The notes beneath the pieces were generated by a model. That model was not told where the DNA came from and did not search any database. It saw only the letters and a program-made list of their open reading frames with translations. This document shows, one piece after another, positions 52,993-61,303 of a stretch of DNA of 64,000 nucleotides; the first letter of the stretch is position 1; each line of letters opens with the position of its first letter. The position numbers and the translations under genes were made by a program. The DNA comes from an uncultured bacterium (GTDB lineage: Bacteria > Bacillota_I > Bacilli_A > RF39 > UBA660), in the NCBI GenBank assembly GCA_905216155.1, contig CAJMSU010000005.1, forward strand, positions 6,311-70,310. Reading direction: 5' to 3'.

Positions 52993-54342
52993 CTATCTTT
53001 TAGAATATTCAACAATATTATACCAAGTAACAGGTTCAATAACACCAGTTATTGGTTCATTATAAATAGATTGTACCTTCATAACTGATTTTTCCATTAA
53101 ATCATCAAAAACGCCACTAACTTTAACACCTGGAATATTACCAAATTTTTGACAAATTTTAAGAAGAAATCTTTGAATTATTTTTACATCATCACCACTC
53201 ATACCAAGTGTTAAAATTCTTCCCTGAAACAATTCATCTTTATATTCAGCATATTCACTAGGAATATTTCTTATTGTATTTTCATAAACCTCAATTATTT
53301 TATTCCAAGTAGTTGCATCCACTTCACCTGTTGCTGGAAGACCATATTTATTTTGAAAATTAATAACCATTGCCTTAGTATTTTCATTATATGTACCATT
53401 CAATCTTAAAGATGGTAAATCATTATCAAAATATGCAATTGCAAGTAAAACATAATGAAGTACCATTACACCAGTACCAACATCAGAATATTTCAAAGTA
53501 TTACCATAATCAAATGAAGCTTCCTCTTCAACTATTCCCTCAGAATATAAATCATTTACTCTTTTAACAGCATTATATATATATTTAATTTTATACCAAG
53601 TAGCAGAATCAACAATACCAGTTACATCCAAGTTAAATATTTCCTGAAATTTTTTTACACTATTTTCTGTATAATTTCCAAAAGCACCATTAATTCTAGG
53701 TATCTTAGGAATAGCCGGATAATTATTTGAAATTCTATTTAATTCTCTTTGAATTACCTTTACCTTATCACCAGCATTTCCAAGTTTTATAGGATAACCA
53801 GGATAAGCTCCAATAAGTTCGCCTGTTGGTGCATTTTCAAATATATTAACATCATTACCATAGTAATATCTAAGTATATCAATTGGTGTTTTATTTTTAT
53901 TAGCAAGAGTTACACTACCCCATTGAGAAAGACCATTACATGTAGTTTTCTTACCATCACAATAAATAGCATTTAAAGGTTGTATTTGACCTTGTCTATA
54001 AATATAATTATTAAATATATTATCTACTTTTCTAGAAATTTTATCAAAAATTTGTCTATCTTCTACAAAAGTCTGATCATAAGAAGGAAGTGAAGTAATA
54101 TCAAAAGTATAACCTCTACTAGGATACCATTCATTATAAATACGATTTAAAGCAAAAGAAATCTCTGCCAAAATATTGGCCTCTATTGCACTATCTGGCC
54201 AAGTAGGATAAATTTCACTTGAAGCAACATTTTTTATATAATCAATAAATGGTATACTTATATCTTTAGCAGCCTCATCTGGTGCCCCCATATGAACAAC
54301 TATTTCAGTAGGAATAGTTGGATAATTAACAACCGTTGCCAT
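52993..54342 (-). CDS. SpoIID-like / peptidoglycan-binding protein with three PG-binding modules
   Basis: 449 aa, no signal peptide or membrane segment. The N-terminal part (about 40-165) contains ALNRIYNEWYPSRGYTFDIT and CNGLSQWGSVTLANKNKTPIDILRYYYG, which match the SpoIID/LytB amidase-enhancer region. Three PG_binding_1 repeats follow at about 189-255, 288-352 and 379-445, each with a V(K/M)VxQ…NGxFGxxTxxxVxxFQ…TGxVDxxTW pattern. Similar proteins occur in spore-forming Clostridia; because there is no secretion signal, they may enter the spore coat or cortex from the mother cell. It is coupled to the Ig-like gene upstream (overlapping stop/start). Confidence 0.8.
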   Translation of the reverse strand: MATVVNYPTIPTEIVVHMGAPDEAAKDISIPFIDYIKNVASSEIYPTWPDSAIEANILAEISFALNRIYNEWYPSRGYTFDITSLPSYDQTFVEDRQIFDKISRKVDNIFNNYIYRQGQIQPLNAIYCDGKKTTCNGLSQWGSVTLANKNKTPIDILRYYYGNDVNIFENAPTGELIGAYPGYPIKLGNAGDKVKVIQRELNRISNNYPAIPKIPRINGAFGNYTENSVKKFQEIFNLDVTGIVDSATWYKIKYIYNAVKRVNDLYSEGIVEEEASFDYGNTLKYSDVGTGVMVLHYVLLAIAYFDNDLPSLRLNGTYNENTKAMVINFQNKYGLPATGEVDATTWNKIIEVYENTIRNIPSEYAEYKDELFQGRILTLGMSGDDVKIIQRFLLKICQKFGNIPGVKVSGVFDDLMEKSVMKVQSIYNEPITGVIEPVTWYNIVEYSKR

Positions 54343-54741
54343 CTATTTATCACCATCCATCATAGGAGTTGTCGAAATTCTTATAGGTTGAATAACCTTT
54401 AAATTATCAAAAATACCAATTTCATAATCTTTTTTCATACCAGTTTTAGGATATATTGCAGTAAGTGTATATGGAGTATAAGTAATATCACCAGGAGAAT
54501 CAATATTCTTTTTAGCAACTGTTGCAGGTAAAATAATATTATCAATTATCCCACTAGAATCAGTTACTCCTCTAAAAAACATCACTTTATCACCATCAAT
54601 TTCCCTCCACACCTCTATTTCTACATCTGGAAGTGGAAAAGCTTGATTAGCAGAAAAGACTTGAACCTTCAATACACCAGTAGCTGGATTTTCCTTAACA
54701 AAATTTGGATATTTTTGACTATCATATATAGTTTCTTTCAT
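54343..54741 (-). CDS. Carboxypeptidase-regulatory-like (Ig-fold) small protein
   Basis: 132 aa, beta-rich, no secretion signal. The central block VLKVQVFSANQAFPLPDVEIEVWREIDGDKV … FRGVTDSSGIIDNIILP is the pattern of a CarboxypepD_reg-type domain (given by its ends). It precedes the PG-binding gene with its stop overlapping the next start region, so the two proteins are probably made together. The ATG lacks a clear ribosome binding site. A structural spore-coat or wall-binding partner role is inferred from the neighbour only. Confidence 0.7.
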   Translation of the reverse strand: MKETIYDSQKYPNFVKENPATGVLKVQVFSANQAFPLPDVEIEVWREIDGDKVMFFRGVTDSSGIIDNIILPATVAKKNIDSPGDITYTPYTLTAIYPKTGMKKDYEIGIFDNLKVIQPIRISTTPMMDGDK

Positions 54742-54831
54742 TTTAATATTTATGATTTATATAAATAGTTGTAAGAGAGAAATTACATAAATACTATTAT
54801 ATATAATCAACCTCCATAAAATTTTCTCTCA

Positions 54832-55650
54832 TTAAACAAGTAATTCCTGACCAATTTTAAGTGCATTACTACTTAAATTATTTTTTCTTTTAATTTCACT
54901 AACAGTTGTATTATACTCTCTAGCAATAGAATATAAATTATCCCCTTTTTTTACTATATACTTTTTAACAGTAGTTGGAATTCTTATAGATTGACCAATT
55001 GATAAAGCATTACTAGTAAGATTATTAAGCTGCAATATATCATTAACAGTTGTATTATATTTCTTTGCTATACTATATAAATTATCTCCTTTTTGAACCA
55101 CATAATTTATATAATCGAGTGGTACAGTAAAATCCTCGCCATAACACTCCTCAATTACAGAAACAGATGTATTATCTTTAACCTTTAAAACATCACCAAT
55201 TGTTAAATTATTTGTTTTTAAATTATTATCACTCTTAATCTCATCAACAGTTGTACCAAATTTCTTTGCTATACTATATAAACTATCACCCTTTTGAACC
55301 GTATAATTAACATAATTATCTGAACTATCATCCATGTAACAAGGAATTTTTAATTTTTGTCCAATAGCTAATGTATTACTACTTAAATTGTTATATCTTT
55401 TAATAGCATCTGCTGTACTATCATACTTTTGTGCTATACTATACAAACTATCACCCTTTTTTACTGTATAAACAACACATTCAGAAGGATTACTATCACT
55501 ATTACTAGATATAATTAGTACTTGATTTGGAACAATAATATCACTAGTTAAATTATTTAACTCTCTTATCTTTTGTGCACTAGTATTAAACTGTCTAGAT
55601 ATTCCATATAAAGTATCCCCCTGTTGAACAACATAAGTATTATTATTCAT
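54832..55650 (-). CDS. LysM-repeat protein, five LysM domains
   Basis: 272 aa composed almost wholly of LysM modules at about residues 4-48, 57-101, 113-157, 183-227 and 229-272. Each has a GD(S/N/T)LY(S/G)IA core, for example QKGDSLYSIAKKFGTT and KKGDNLYSIAREYNTT. There is no signal peptide and no catalytic domain. LysM binds the GlcNAc chain of peptidoglycan. The lack of an export signal is typical of spore-coat morphogenetic LysM proteins (SafA type) made in the mother cell. TGAGGAG precedes the ATG. It sits upstream of the PG-binding cluster. Confidence 0.93.
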   Translation of the reverse strand: MNNNTYVVQQGDTLYGISRQFNTSAQKIRELNNLTSDIIVPNQVLIISSNSDSNPSECVVYTVKKGDSLYSIAQKYDSTADAIKRYNNLSSNTLAIGQKLKIPCYMDDSSDNYVNYTVQKGDSLYSIAKKFGTTVDEIKSDNNLKTNNLTIGDVLKVKDNTSVSVIEECYGEDFTVPLDYINYVVQKGDNLYSIAKKYNTTVNDILQLNNLTSNALSIGQSIRIPTTVKKYIVKKGDNLYSIAREYNTTVSEIKRKNNLSSNALKIGQELLV

Positions 55651-55742
55651 TAAATTACACTCCTCAAAAAATTATATGACATAGAAAGAAAATAATGATT
55701 AATATATTAATATCTAAAATTAAAAACACATGTAACAATAAC

Positions 55743-55766
55743 AAAAAAAGCAACAAAAATTGTTGC
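55743..55766 (-). terminator. Terminator after the 138-aa gene
   Basis: Perfect stem GCAACA/TGTTGC with a 5-nt loop and seven T on the minus strand. Confidence 0.85.
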
Positions 55767-55777
55767 AATCAAGTATT

Positions 55778-56194
55778 TTATTTTTTCTTTTTTATTTTAT
55801 TAATTTTACTATTATCACTTTTACTTATAATTTTTCCATCTTCTTTTTTTAAGTCTATACAACCTAATGCATTGTCCATCTGAGATGCTACTAAAATATC
55901 TAGTGATACACAACCTATATATACATCTATTGCCCGTTGTAAATCAAAATCTGGATATAATGCATAATATATTTCTCTATTTTTTCCTCTACTTTGATAA
56001 TATATACTTGGATCATTATCATTCCACACAGTAGCATATATATCTAATGCCAAGCTATTCATTTTTTCTAAATTTCTTTCAATAATATCATGAAATTTTT
56101 TCAAATCATCCACTAAAACCATTTGCCTACTTGAATATATATAAGCATAAATTAAACCTAAACAATAAGCATCTCTGCGAAACATTCTTAACAT
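55778..56194 (-). CDS. Hypothetical protein, 138 aa
   Basis: MLRMFRRDAYCLGLIYAYIYSSRQ… followed by helical sequence and a Lys-rich C-terminus (INKIKKKK). No membrane segment or motif that I know. GAGGAG precedes the ATG. It is followed by a strong terminator and preceded at 28 bases by the DUF1653 gene, so the two are probably co-transcribed. The function is unknown. Confidence 0.75.
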   Translation of the reverse strand: MLRMFRRDAYCLGLIYAYIYSSRQMVLVDDLKKFHDIIERNLEKMNSLALDIYATVWNDNDPSIYYQSRGKNREIYYALYPDFDLQRAIDVYIGCVSLDILVASQMDNALGCIDLKKEDGKIISKSDNSKINKIKKKK

Positions 56195-56222
56195 AATAAA
56201 AACTCCTCATTTAATTAAATCT

Positions 56223-56468
56223 TTAATTATTTACACTATCTATTTCTTGCAATTCAAACCTATATTTTTGGTCTACATTCGGATATTTCTTATGATCAAC
56301 ACAACTTAAGAACATATCCATCGGTCTAATCCATAAACTTCCATCACCATATAGACTTCTATAAACCACATATTTTTCTTTTGTCTCAGAATGAGTTGCA
56401 ATATTAACAACTAAATAATAATCACCCTTAAAATGTTTATAAATTCCATTTATTACTACTTTTCTCAT
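56223..56468 (-). CDS. DUF1653 protein
   Basis: 81 aa. The DUF1653 signature is [48 protein letters not shown], visible in order (here given by its ends, residues about 7-54). These short beta-rich proteins are common and have no known function. GGAGAAAAATTT precedes the ATG. A 12-bp inverted repeat lies just upstream in the leader. Confidence 0.88.
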   Translation of the reverse strand: MRKVVINGIYKHFKGDYYLVVNIATHSETKEKYVVYRSLYGDGSLWIRPMDMFLSCVDHKKYPNVDQKYRFELQEIDSVNN

Positions 56469-56487
56469 AAATTTTTCTCCAACTCTA

Positions 56488-56520
56488 AATTCTATAATTA
56501 AACATATAAATTATAGAATT
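56488..56520. repeat. Perfect 12-bp inverted repeat upstream of the DUF1653 gene
   Basis: AATTCTATAATT (56488-56499) and AATTATAGAATT (56509-56520) with a 9-base spacer, 20 bases upstream of the DUF1653 ATG. No T run follows on either strand, so a hairpin in the leader or an operator is more likely than a terminator. Confidence 0.6.
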
Positions 56521-56590
56521 ATCAAATAATATTATACACAATCTATATGATATAAGTATAACATATATATTTATAATTATAACCATTAAC

Positions 56591-56619
56591 AAAAAAATCA
56601 ATTTTATTCCTAAAATTGA
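56591..56619 (-). terminator. Terminator of tmRNA
   Basis: Perfect stem TCAATTTTA/TAAAATTGA with a 4-nt loop and seven T on the minus strand, about 45 bases past the tmRNA 3' end. The rest of the 56469-56662 stretch holds no gene. Confidence 0.85.
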
Positions 56620-56662
56620 CCTATATTTAAAGTTAGACATATCCAACCAAATTTTTATTATA

Positions 56663-57043
56663 TGGTGGAGCTGAGGAGAATCGAACTCCTGTCCGAAAAT
56701 ACAGCTACATAAACTTCTACAAGTTTAGTTAACTAATTAAATCTCATATATTACTACAGTAATTAACGACCAAAATAATATACCAGTCTAAAATTTCTTT
56801 CTATCTTCTAGACAAAAGATAGCTATAACCTATAAAATTTGAACCTTCAATTATTTCCTAGGTAAAAAATAAAAGAAAGCGCTGACCTTTATATTATTAG
56901 GCAAAAGCTAATGTTTGATTTCCACCAAACATATTTGCTACAGCATTTTTTAATTTGTTAGCATTTATTGCTTTGTGTTCGTAACGTGAACATTCGACTT
57001 GCCATCTATGCTCTAATACTCCCGTCGAAACCATATCAGCCCC
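56663..57043 (-). ncRNA. ssrA: Transfer-messenger RNA
   Basis: 381 nt. The 5' GGGGCTGATATGGTTTCGAC and the 3' arm ending in CAGCTCCACCA form the tRNA-Ala-like acceptor stem (GGGGCTG/CAGCTCC). The T-arm GGTTCGATTCTCC-type sequence (here GAGTTCGATTCTC) and encoded CCA are visible. The tag reading frame starts at the GCT at 56960-56962 and stops at TAA TAA from 56899. It encodes 21 residues, ANKLKNAVAN then MFGGNQTLAFA. tmRNA frees stalled ribosomes with SmpB, whose gene lies directly upstream. Confidence 0.97.
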
Positions 57044-57051
57044 ATGCACAC

Positions 57052-57057
57052 ATTATA
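57052..57057 (-). promoter_or_regulatory. Extended -10 promoter element of tmRNA
   Basis: On the minus strand TGCTATAAT lies 8 bases before the 5' end of tmRNA (extended -10 form). The -35 candidate TTGATA is too far away (21 bases), so the extended -10 is the likely determinant. Confidence 0.65.
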
Positions 57058-57171
57058 GCACACATAATAAAAAAAATCTATCAAATAATACTGTCAAATT
57101 TTTCTAAAAAGAAAAGATATAAAATGTTTTTATACCCTTAAAGTTAAAAAAAGAGAACTATATATACATTT

Positions 57172-57609
57172 TTAGTAATTTTTAACATTTCTTAAAACTT
57201 CTCTTTTTATATCTCTTTCTTTTATAGATTCTCTTTTATCATAATCCTTCTTACCAAGACATAAACCTAATTGAACCTTTAATCTATTTTTAACAAAATA
57301 AAGTTTTATTGGTACTAAAGTATATCCCTTTTCATTAATTGCCTTTTCCAATTTTAAAATTTCTTTTTTATGAAGTAAAAGTTTTCTACTTCTTGTTTCT
57401 TCATGATTAAAAATATTTCCTTCCTTATATTGACCAATATACATATTTAAAAGAAATACCTCATTATTTTTAATAATTCCATAGCAATCCTTTATATTAC
57501 AACTGCCTTTACGAACAGACTTAATTTCTGTACCAGTAAGAACAATACCAGCCTCATATAATTCTTTTATATAATAATCATACTTAGCTTTTCTATTTAT
57601 TATTTCCAT
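57172..57609 (-). CDS. smpB: SsrA-binding protein SmpB
   Basis: 145 aa from the ATG at 57607-57609, preceded by GGATGTGAT; the longer frame to 57651 is not supported by a site. The OB-fold core shows NRKAKYDYYI near the N-terminus, GTEIKSVRKGSCNIKDCY (residues about 25-42) and the C-terminal KKDYDKRESIKERD, typical of SmpB, whose basic tail enters the mRNA channel. It binds tmRNA and is required for trans-translation. The order with tmRNA downstream is the usual one. Confidence 0.97.
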   Translation of the reverse strand: MEIINRKAKYDYYIKELYEAGIVLTGTEIKSVRKGSCNIKDCYGIIKNNEVFLLNMYIGQYKEGNIFNHEETRSRKLLLHKKEILKLEKAINEKGYTLVPIKLYFVKNRLKVQLGLCLGKKDYDKRESIKERDIKREVLRNVKNY

Positions 57610-57631
57610 ATTATCACATCCATATATATTA

Positions 57632-58831
57632 TTAAGAAATACCCCATACAAGTTCTGGATACCTAGAACTAACTATAGCTTTATATTTTTCATAATAACT
57701 CATATAATTAGGAAGTAAAGTATTATTAAGTTGTGAATAAGGATAAACCTTAAAATTTCTCTTTCTACCATAATATGATTTAGTATAAATAAGTTCAGCT
57801 CTGGGATTTTCTATAGATACTGTTACATTATCTGAAGTATCAACAACCTTTTTTATAGTTAAATCCATCATTAATCCAGTAAGACGCTCTGTACCTTCTT
57901 GATCGGATATAAAATTTCCTAAAGAATAAATAACAAAAGTTTTACCATTATTAATATATTCAACAGGTTCAACAACATGAGGATGAGCACCTATAATAAT
58001 ATTAACACCTAAATCAGATAAATAGTTAGCAATTTCAGTCTGTTTATCATTAACACCAAGAGAATATTCTGTACCCCAGTGCATAGCAACAATAATAACA
58101 TCAACCTTATCTTTTACTTTTTCAATATCTGTTTTTGCTTTTTCAGGAGAATAAACATTATTTAAATATTCTTTACCAACAGGCGTTTCCAACCCATTAG
58201 TCCAAGTTGTATAAGAGAAAAACGCATATTTTATTCCATTTTTTTCATAAACATGAACCTCATCTCTTGCTTCCTGTGAACTCCATTGACCAGTAGATAC
58301 TACATTATCTTTACTACTCCAATAATTAACAGAATTAATAACACCAGCTTCGCCCTTATCCATTGTATGATTAGTAGCTAGTGAAACCATATTAAATCCA
58401 GCATCTATAAAAGCATCCCCAACCTCTTGAGGAGAATTAAACCTTGGATAATTAGAATACCCTAAACTTGCACCACCCAAAATGGTTTCTTGATTATAAT
58501 AAGCCAAATCATACTTAGAAGAAATAGGTTTTATATACTCAAGCATTGGCTTAAAGTCATATGTCCCATCACTAAGTTTAGCATCCTGATAAACTGCACT
58601 ATGAATAAGAGCATCTCCAACCATCAATAAACTTGCACTATATTCCTTAGGCTTTTTCTTTTCTTCCTTAGTCTTTACTTTCTTTTCATTATCACCATTA
58701 TTCTTACTAGACGAAAAGTTAGAAATTGCAAAAAACATAGCAATACCTAATAAAACAGCAATTAATAAACTAACAATTAATTTTACATGACCTTTTAACT
58801 TTCTTTTTACTTTTCTAACTTTTCTTGACAT
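57632..58831 (-). CDS. CapA-like poly-gamma-glutamate synthesis/metallophosphatase protein
   Basis: 399 aa. A basic N-terminal tail, one transmembrane helix (about 18-36) and the PGA_cap domain outside: MVGDALIHSAVYQDA at the start, YNQETILGGASLGYSNYPRF, ATNHTMDKGEAG, AMHWGTEYSLG and IIGAHPHVVEPVEY provide the metal-binding Asp, Asn and His residues of the calcineurin-like fold. CapA is needed for poly-gamma-glutamate capsule export in Bacillus, but stand-alone members without capB/C are common and their substrate is unknown. It sits between rnr and smpB, where most relatives have no gene. Confidence 0.9.
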   Translation of the reverse strand: MSRKVRKVKRKLKGHVKLIVSLLIAVLLGIAMFFAISNFSSSKNNGDNEKKVKTKEEKKKPKEYSASLLMVGDALIHSAVYQDAKLSDGTYDFKPMLEYIKPISSKYDLAYYNQETILGGASLGYSNYPRFNSPQEVGDAFIDAGFNMVSLATNHTMDKGEAGVINSVNYWSSKDNVVSTGQWSSQEARDEVHVYEKNGIKYAFFSYTTWTNGLETPVGKEYLNNVYSPEKAKTDIEKVKDKVDVIIVAMHWGTEYSLGVNDKQTEIANYLSDLGVNIIIGAHPHVVEPVEYINNGKTFVIYSLGNFISDQEGTERLTGLMMDLTIKKVVDTSDNVTVSIENPRAELIYTKSYYGRKRNFKVYPYSQLNNTLLPNYMSYYEKYKAIVSSRYPELVWGIS

Positions 58832-58833
58832 AC

Positions 58834-60936
58834 TTATACCTTCCTAACCACTTCAAAATCAATAATTTTTTCTTCCTTAGAAGCCCTTACAACTCTAACA
58901 ACAACTCTTTCACCAATCATATATTTTACATGACTCTTTTCTCCAACTAAAGTCATATGTTCCTCATCAAAATGGAAAAAGTCTTTCATATCTCTTAATG
59001 GAACTAAACCCTCAATTAAATTGTCAAGTTCTACAAACATACCAAAATTAGTAACAGAAGAAATCATACCTTCAAATTCTTCACCAATATGACCTTCCAT
59101 ATATTCAGCCATTTTCATATCATCTACTTCTCTCTCACAATCAATACTAGCTCTTTCTCTAGATGAAGAATGTTCCGCAATATAAACTAATTTTTCTTCC
59201 CATTTTCTTATTGTAGGCATATCTATCTTTTGATCAAACAAATATGTATGCAATAAACGATGTACAGTTGTATCTGGATATCTTCTAATAGGTGAAGTAA
59301 AATGTGTATAGCACTTACTAGCAAGTCCATAATGGCCTAAATTTTCAGGCTTATAAACTGCTTTTTGCATACTTCTTAAAAGTAAACTTGAAAGGATTTT
59401 AAATTCCTTTTTATCTTGTAATGATTTAATAATTCTTTGTACAGTTTTTGGACTAGTATCACTTAAATCACCAGTAACTTGATATCCAAGACTACTAACA
59501 AAGTTTAAATAACTTCTTAATTTTTCTTCCTTAGGAACCTCATGCACTCTATAAATAAATGGCAAATTCATAAAGTAAATATGACTAGCAACACATTCAT
59601 TAGCAGCAATCATAAAATCCTCAATAAGTTTTTCTCCAGTGCCTCTTTCTCTTAACACAATCTCTGTTGGCTTGCAGTTTTCATCTACTAAAATTTTAGC
59701 CTCATCTACTTCAAAATCAATATAACCTCTTTTTTCTTTCATTTTTCTAAGTATTTTAGCAAGTTCTTCCATTTCTCTTAAAGATTCTGCAAATGGTTCA
59801 TAACCTTCTGGAACAACATTTTTTTCTAATATACTATTTACTTTTTTATAAGTCATTTGAATTCGTGATCTTATTACACTAGGAAAAATATCATACTCAA
59901 GTTGTCTACCAGTATTATCAAACTCCATTACACAAGATATTGCCAATCTATCCGTATTTGGATTTAAAGAACAAATACCATTAGAAAGTTCATGAGGAAG
60001 CATAGGAATAACTCTATCTACCAAGTAAACACTAGTTCCTCTCTCCATAGCTTCATTATCAAGTGGACTACCCTCTTTAACATAATAACTAACATCTGCA
60101 ATATGAACACCCAACTTATAATGACCATTATTTAACTTTTCAATAGAAATAGCATCATCTATATCTTTTGTATCATCACCATCTATTGTAAAAATTACTT
60201 CTCCTCGTAAATCTCTTCTACCAACCAAGTCTTGATCCCTAACTTCACTTGGAAAATTCTTTAATTCTTCTTTTACATCATCAGGAAACTCAGTATTTAT
60301 ATTATATTTATATACAATAGACAATATATCAACACCAGGATCATTTTTATGACCAATAATATCAACAATCTTACCTAAGTAATTAGTATTATTAAGTCTT
60401 TTACCAAGTTCAACTACAACCTTATGACCATCAACTGCATTCATTGAATCTTCCTTAGGTACTTTTATATTAATTTTAATTTTATTATCATCCAAAGTAA
60501 TATAACCATAATCACCCTTAAAATTAATTTCTCCTATATATCTAGTAGTTGGTCTCTTAATTATTTTTAAAACTCTACCCTCTAATTTATCAATATTCAT
60601 TTTACTAGTAATCTCAACTAAAACTACATCATCATGAATAGCACCGTTCATATTATCTTGAGAAACATAAACATCATCATCTAATCCATCAACTATAACA
60701 AAGCCAAATCCTTTTTTATTAACCCTCATTACACCTTTTCTTAAATGACTATCTTCAAGCATCATATAACGGTCTTTATTAGAATGATATATTATAGTAT
60801 CATCTTCTAATTTTCTAAGTTCTGAACTTAAATCTCTTAATTCATCTACATCTTTTATTCCTAAAGCATCTTGTATCTCATAAATATTAAGTGCTTTACT
60901 ACTATTTTTTAATACATTTAAAATATTTTCTCTCAT
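58834..60936 (-). CDS. rnr: Ribonuclease R
   Basis: 700 aa. Winged-helix-like N-terminus, two cold-shock domains, the RNB core with TIDGDDTKDIDDAIS (about 250-264, four metal-ligand Asp), YLVDRVIPMLPHELSNGICSLNP (partly quoted), CYTHFTSPIRRYPDTTVHR, and a C-terminal S1 domain (about 610-690). RNase R degrades structured RNA and works with tmRNA/SmpB to remove the faulty message. It stands in the standard eno-secG-rnr-smpB-ssrA series, so it is the orthologue of the housekeeping enzyme. GAAGGTGAT precedes the ATG. Confidence 0.96.
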   Translation of the reverse strand: MRENILNVLKNSSKALNIYEIQDALGIKDVDELRDLSSELRKLEDDTIIYHSNKDRYMMLEDSHLRKGVMRVNKKGFGFVIVDGLDDDVYVSQDNMNGAIHDDVVLVEITSKMNIDKLEGRVLKIIKRPTTRYIGEINFKGDYGYITLDDNKIKINIKVPKEDSMNAVDGHKVVVELGKRLNNTNYLGKIVDIIGHKNDPGVDILSIVYKYNINTEFPDDVKEELKNFPSEVRDQDLVGRRDLRGEVIFTIDGDDTKDIDDAISIEKLNNGHYKLGVHIADVSYYVKEGSPLDNEAMERGTSVYLVDRVIPMLPHELSNGICSLNPNTDRLAISCVMEFDNTGRQLEYDIFPSVIRSRIQMTYKKVNSILEKNVVPEGYEPFAESLREMEELAKILRKMKEKRGYIDFEVDEAKILVDENCKPTEIVLRERGTGEKLIEDFMIAANECVASHIYFMNLPFIYRVHEVPKEEKLRSYLNFVSSLGYQVTGDLSDTSPKTVQRIIKSLQDKKEFKILSSLLLRSMQKAVYKPENLGHYGLASKCYTHFTSPIRRYPDTTVHRLLHTYLFDQKIDMPTIRKWEEKLVYIAEHSSSRERASIDCEREVDDMKMAEYMEGHIGEEFEGMISSVTNFGMFVELDNLIEGLVPLRDMKDFFHFDEEHMTLVGEKSHVKYMIGERVVVRVVRASKEEKIIDFEVVRKV

Positions 60937-60992
60937 TTAGTATCACCTTCTATTATATTATACTTTATTTTTAAATATATATCTAGCCCCAA

Positions 60993-61013
60993 AAGAAAAA
61001 GGACATACGTCCT
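60993..61013 (-). terminator. Probable terminator or attenuator after secG
   Basis: Stem AGGAC/GTCCT with a 4-nt loop and five T on the minus strand, overlapping the secG stop codon. A weak stem; some readthrough into rnr is likely. Confidence 0.55.
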
Positions 61014-61227
61014 ATAAAAACATTGATACTAAAGAAATCCCAAAAAACAAAAGTCCAAGAGTCAAAGTAAGTCTACTAATAAACAATTCTGATCCTCTCT
61101 CTTTCCTATTAGAAAACAATTCAGAAGTAGAACCAGTTATTATTTGTGCAGCTCCTTCTGCCTTAGAACTTTGTAAAAGTACTATTACAATTAATAAAAT
61201 TGATATAACTAATAACGCTGTTTTCAT
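61012..61227 (-). CDS. secG: Preprotein translocase subunit SecG
   Basis: 71 aa. Two transmembrane helices (about 3-20 and 50-70) flank the conserved loop QSSKAEGAAQIITGSTSELFS (first residues only), with GSELFISRLTLTLGLLFFG after it. SecG is the small auxiliary subunit of the SecYEG export channel. CGGAGGTG precedes the ATG. Its place between eno and rnr is usual in Firmicutes. Confidence 0.93.
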   Translation of the reverse strand: MKTALLVISILLIVIVLLQSSKAEGAAQIITGSTSELFSNRKERGSELFISRLTLTLGLLFFGISLVSMFL

Positions 61228-61303
61228 AAAACACCTCCGTCTAACTGAATACTATATTATCATATATTATTTCTTTTTGCAACTAAACTAAAAAGAAGAA
61301 AAA

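Noticed and set aside
54750..54831. GGAGG followed by TTGATTATATATAATAG between the LysM and Ig-like genes, as a possible small gene
   Set aside because: The only possible start (TTG) runs into a stop after a few codons; GAGAGAAAATT/AATTTCTCTC around it may be a weak hairpin instead.
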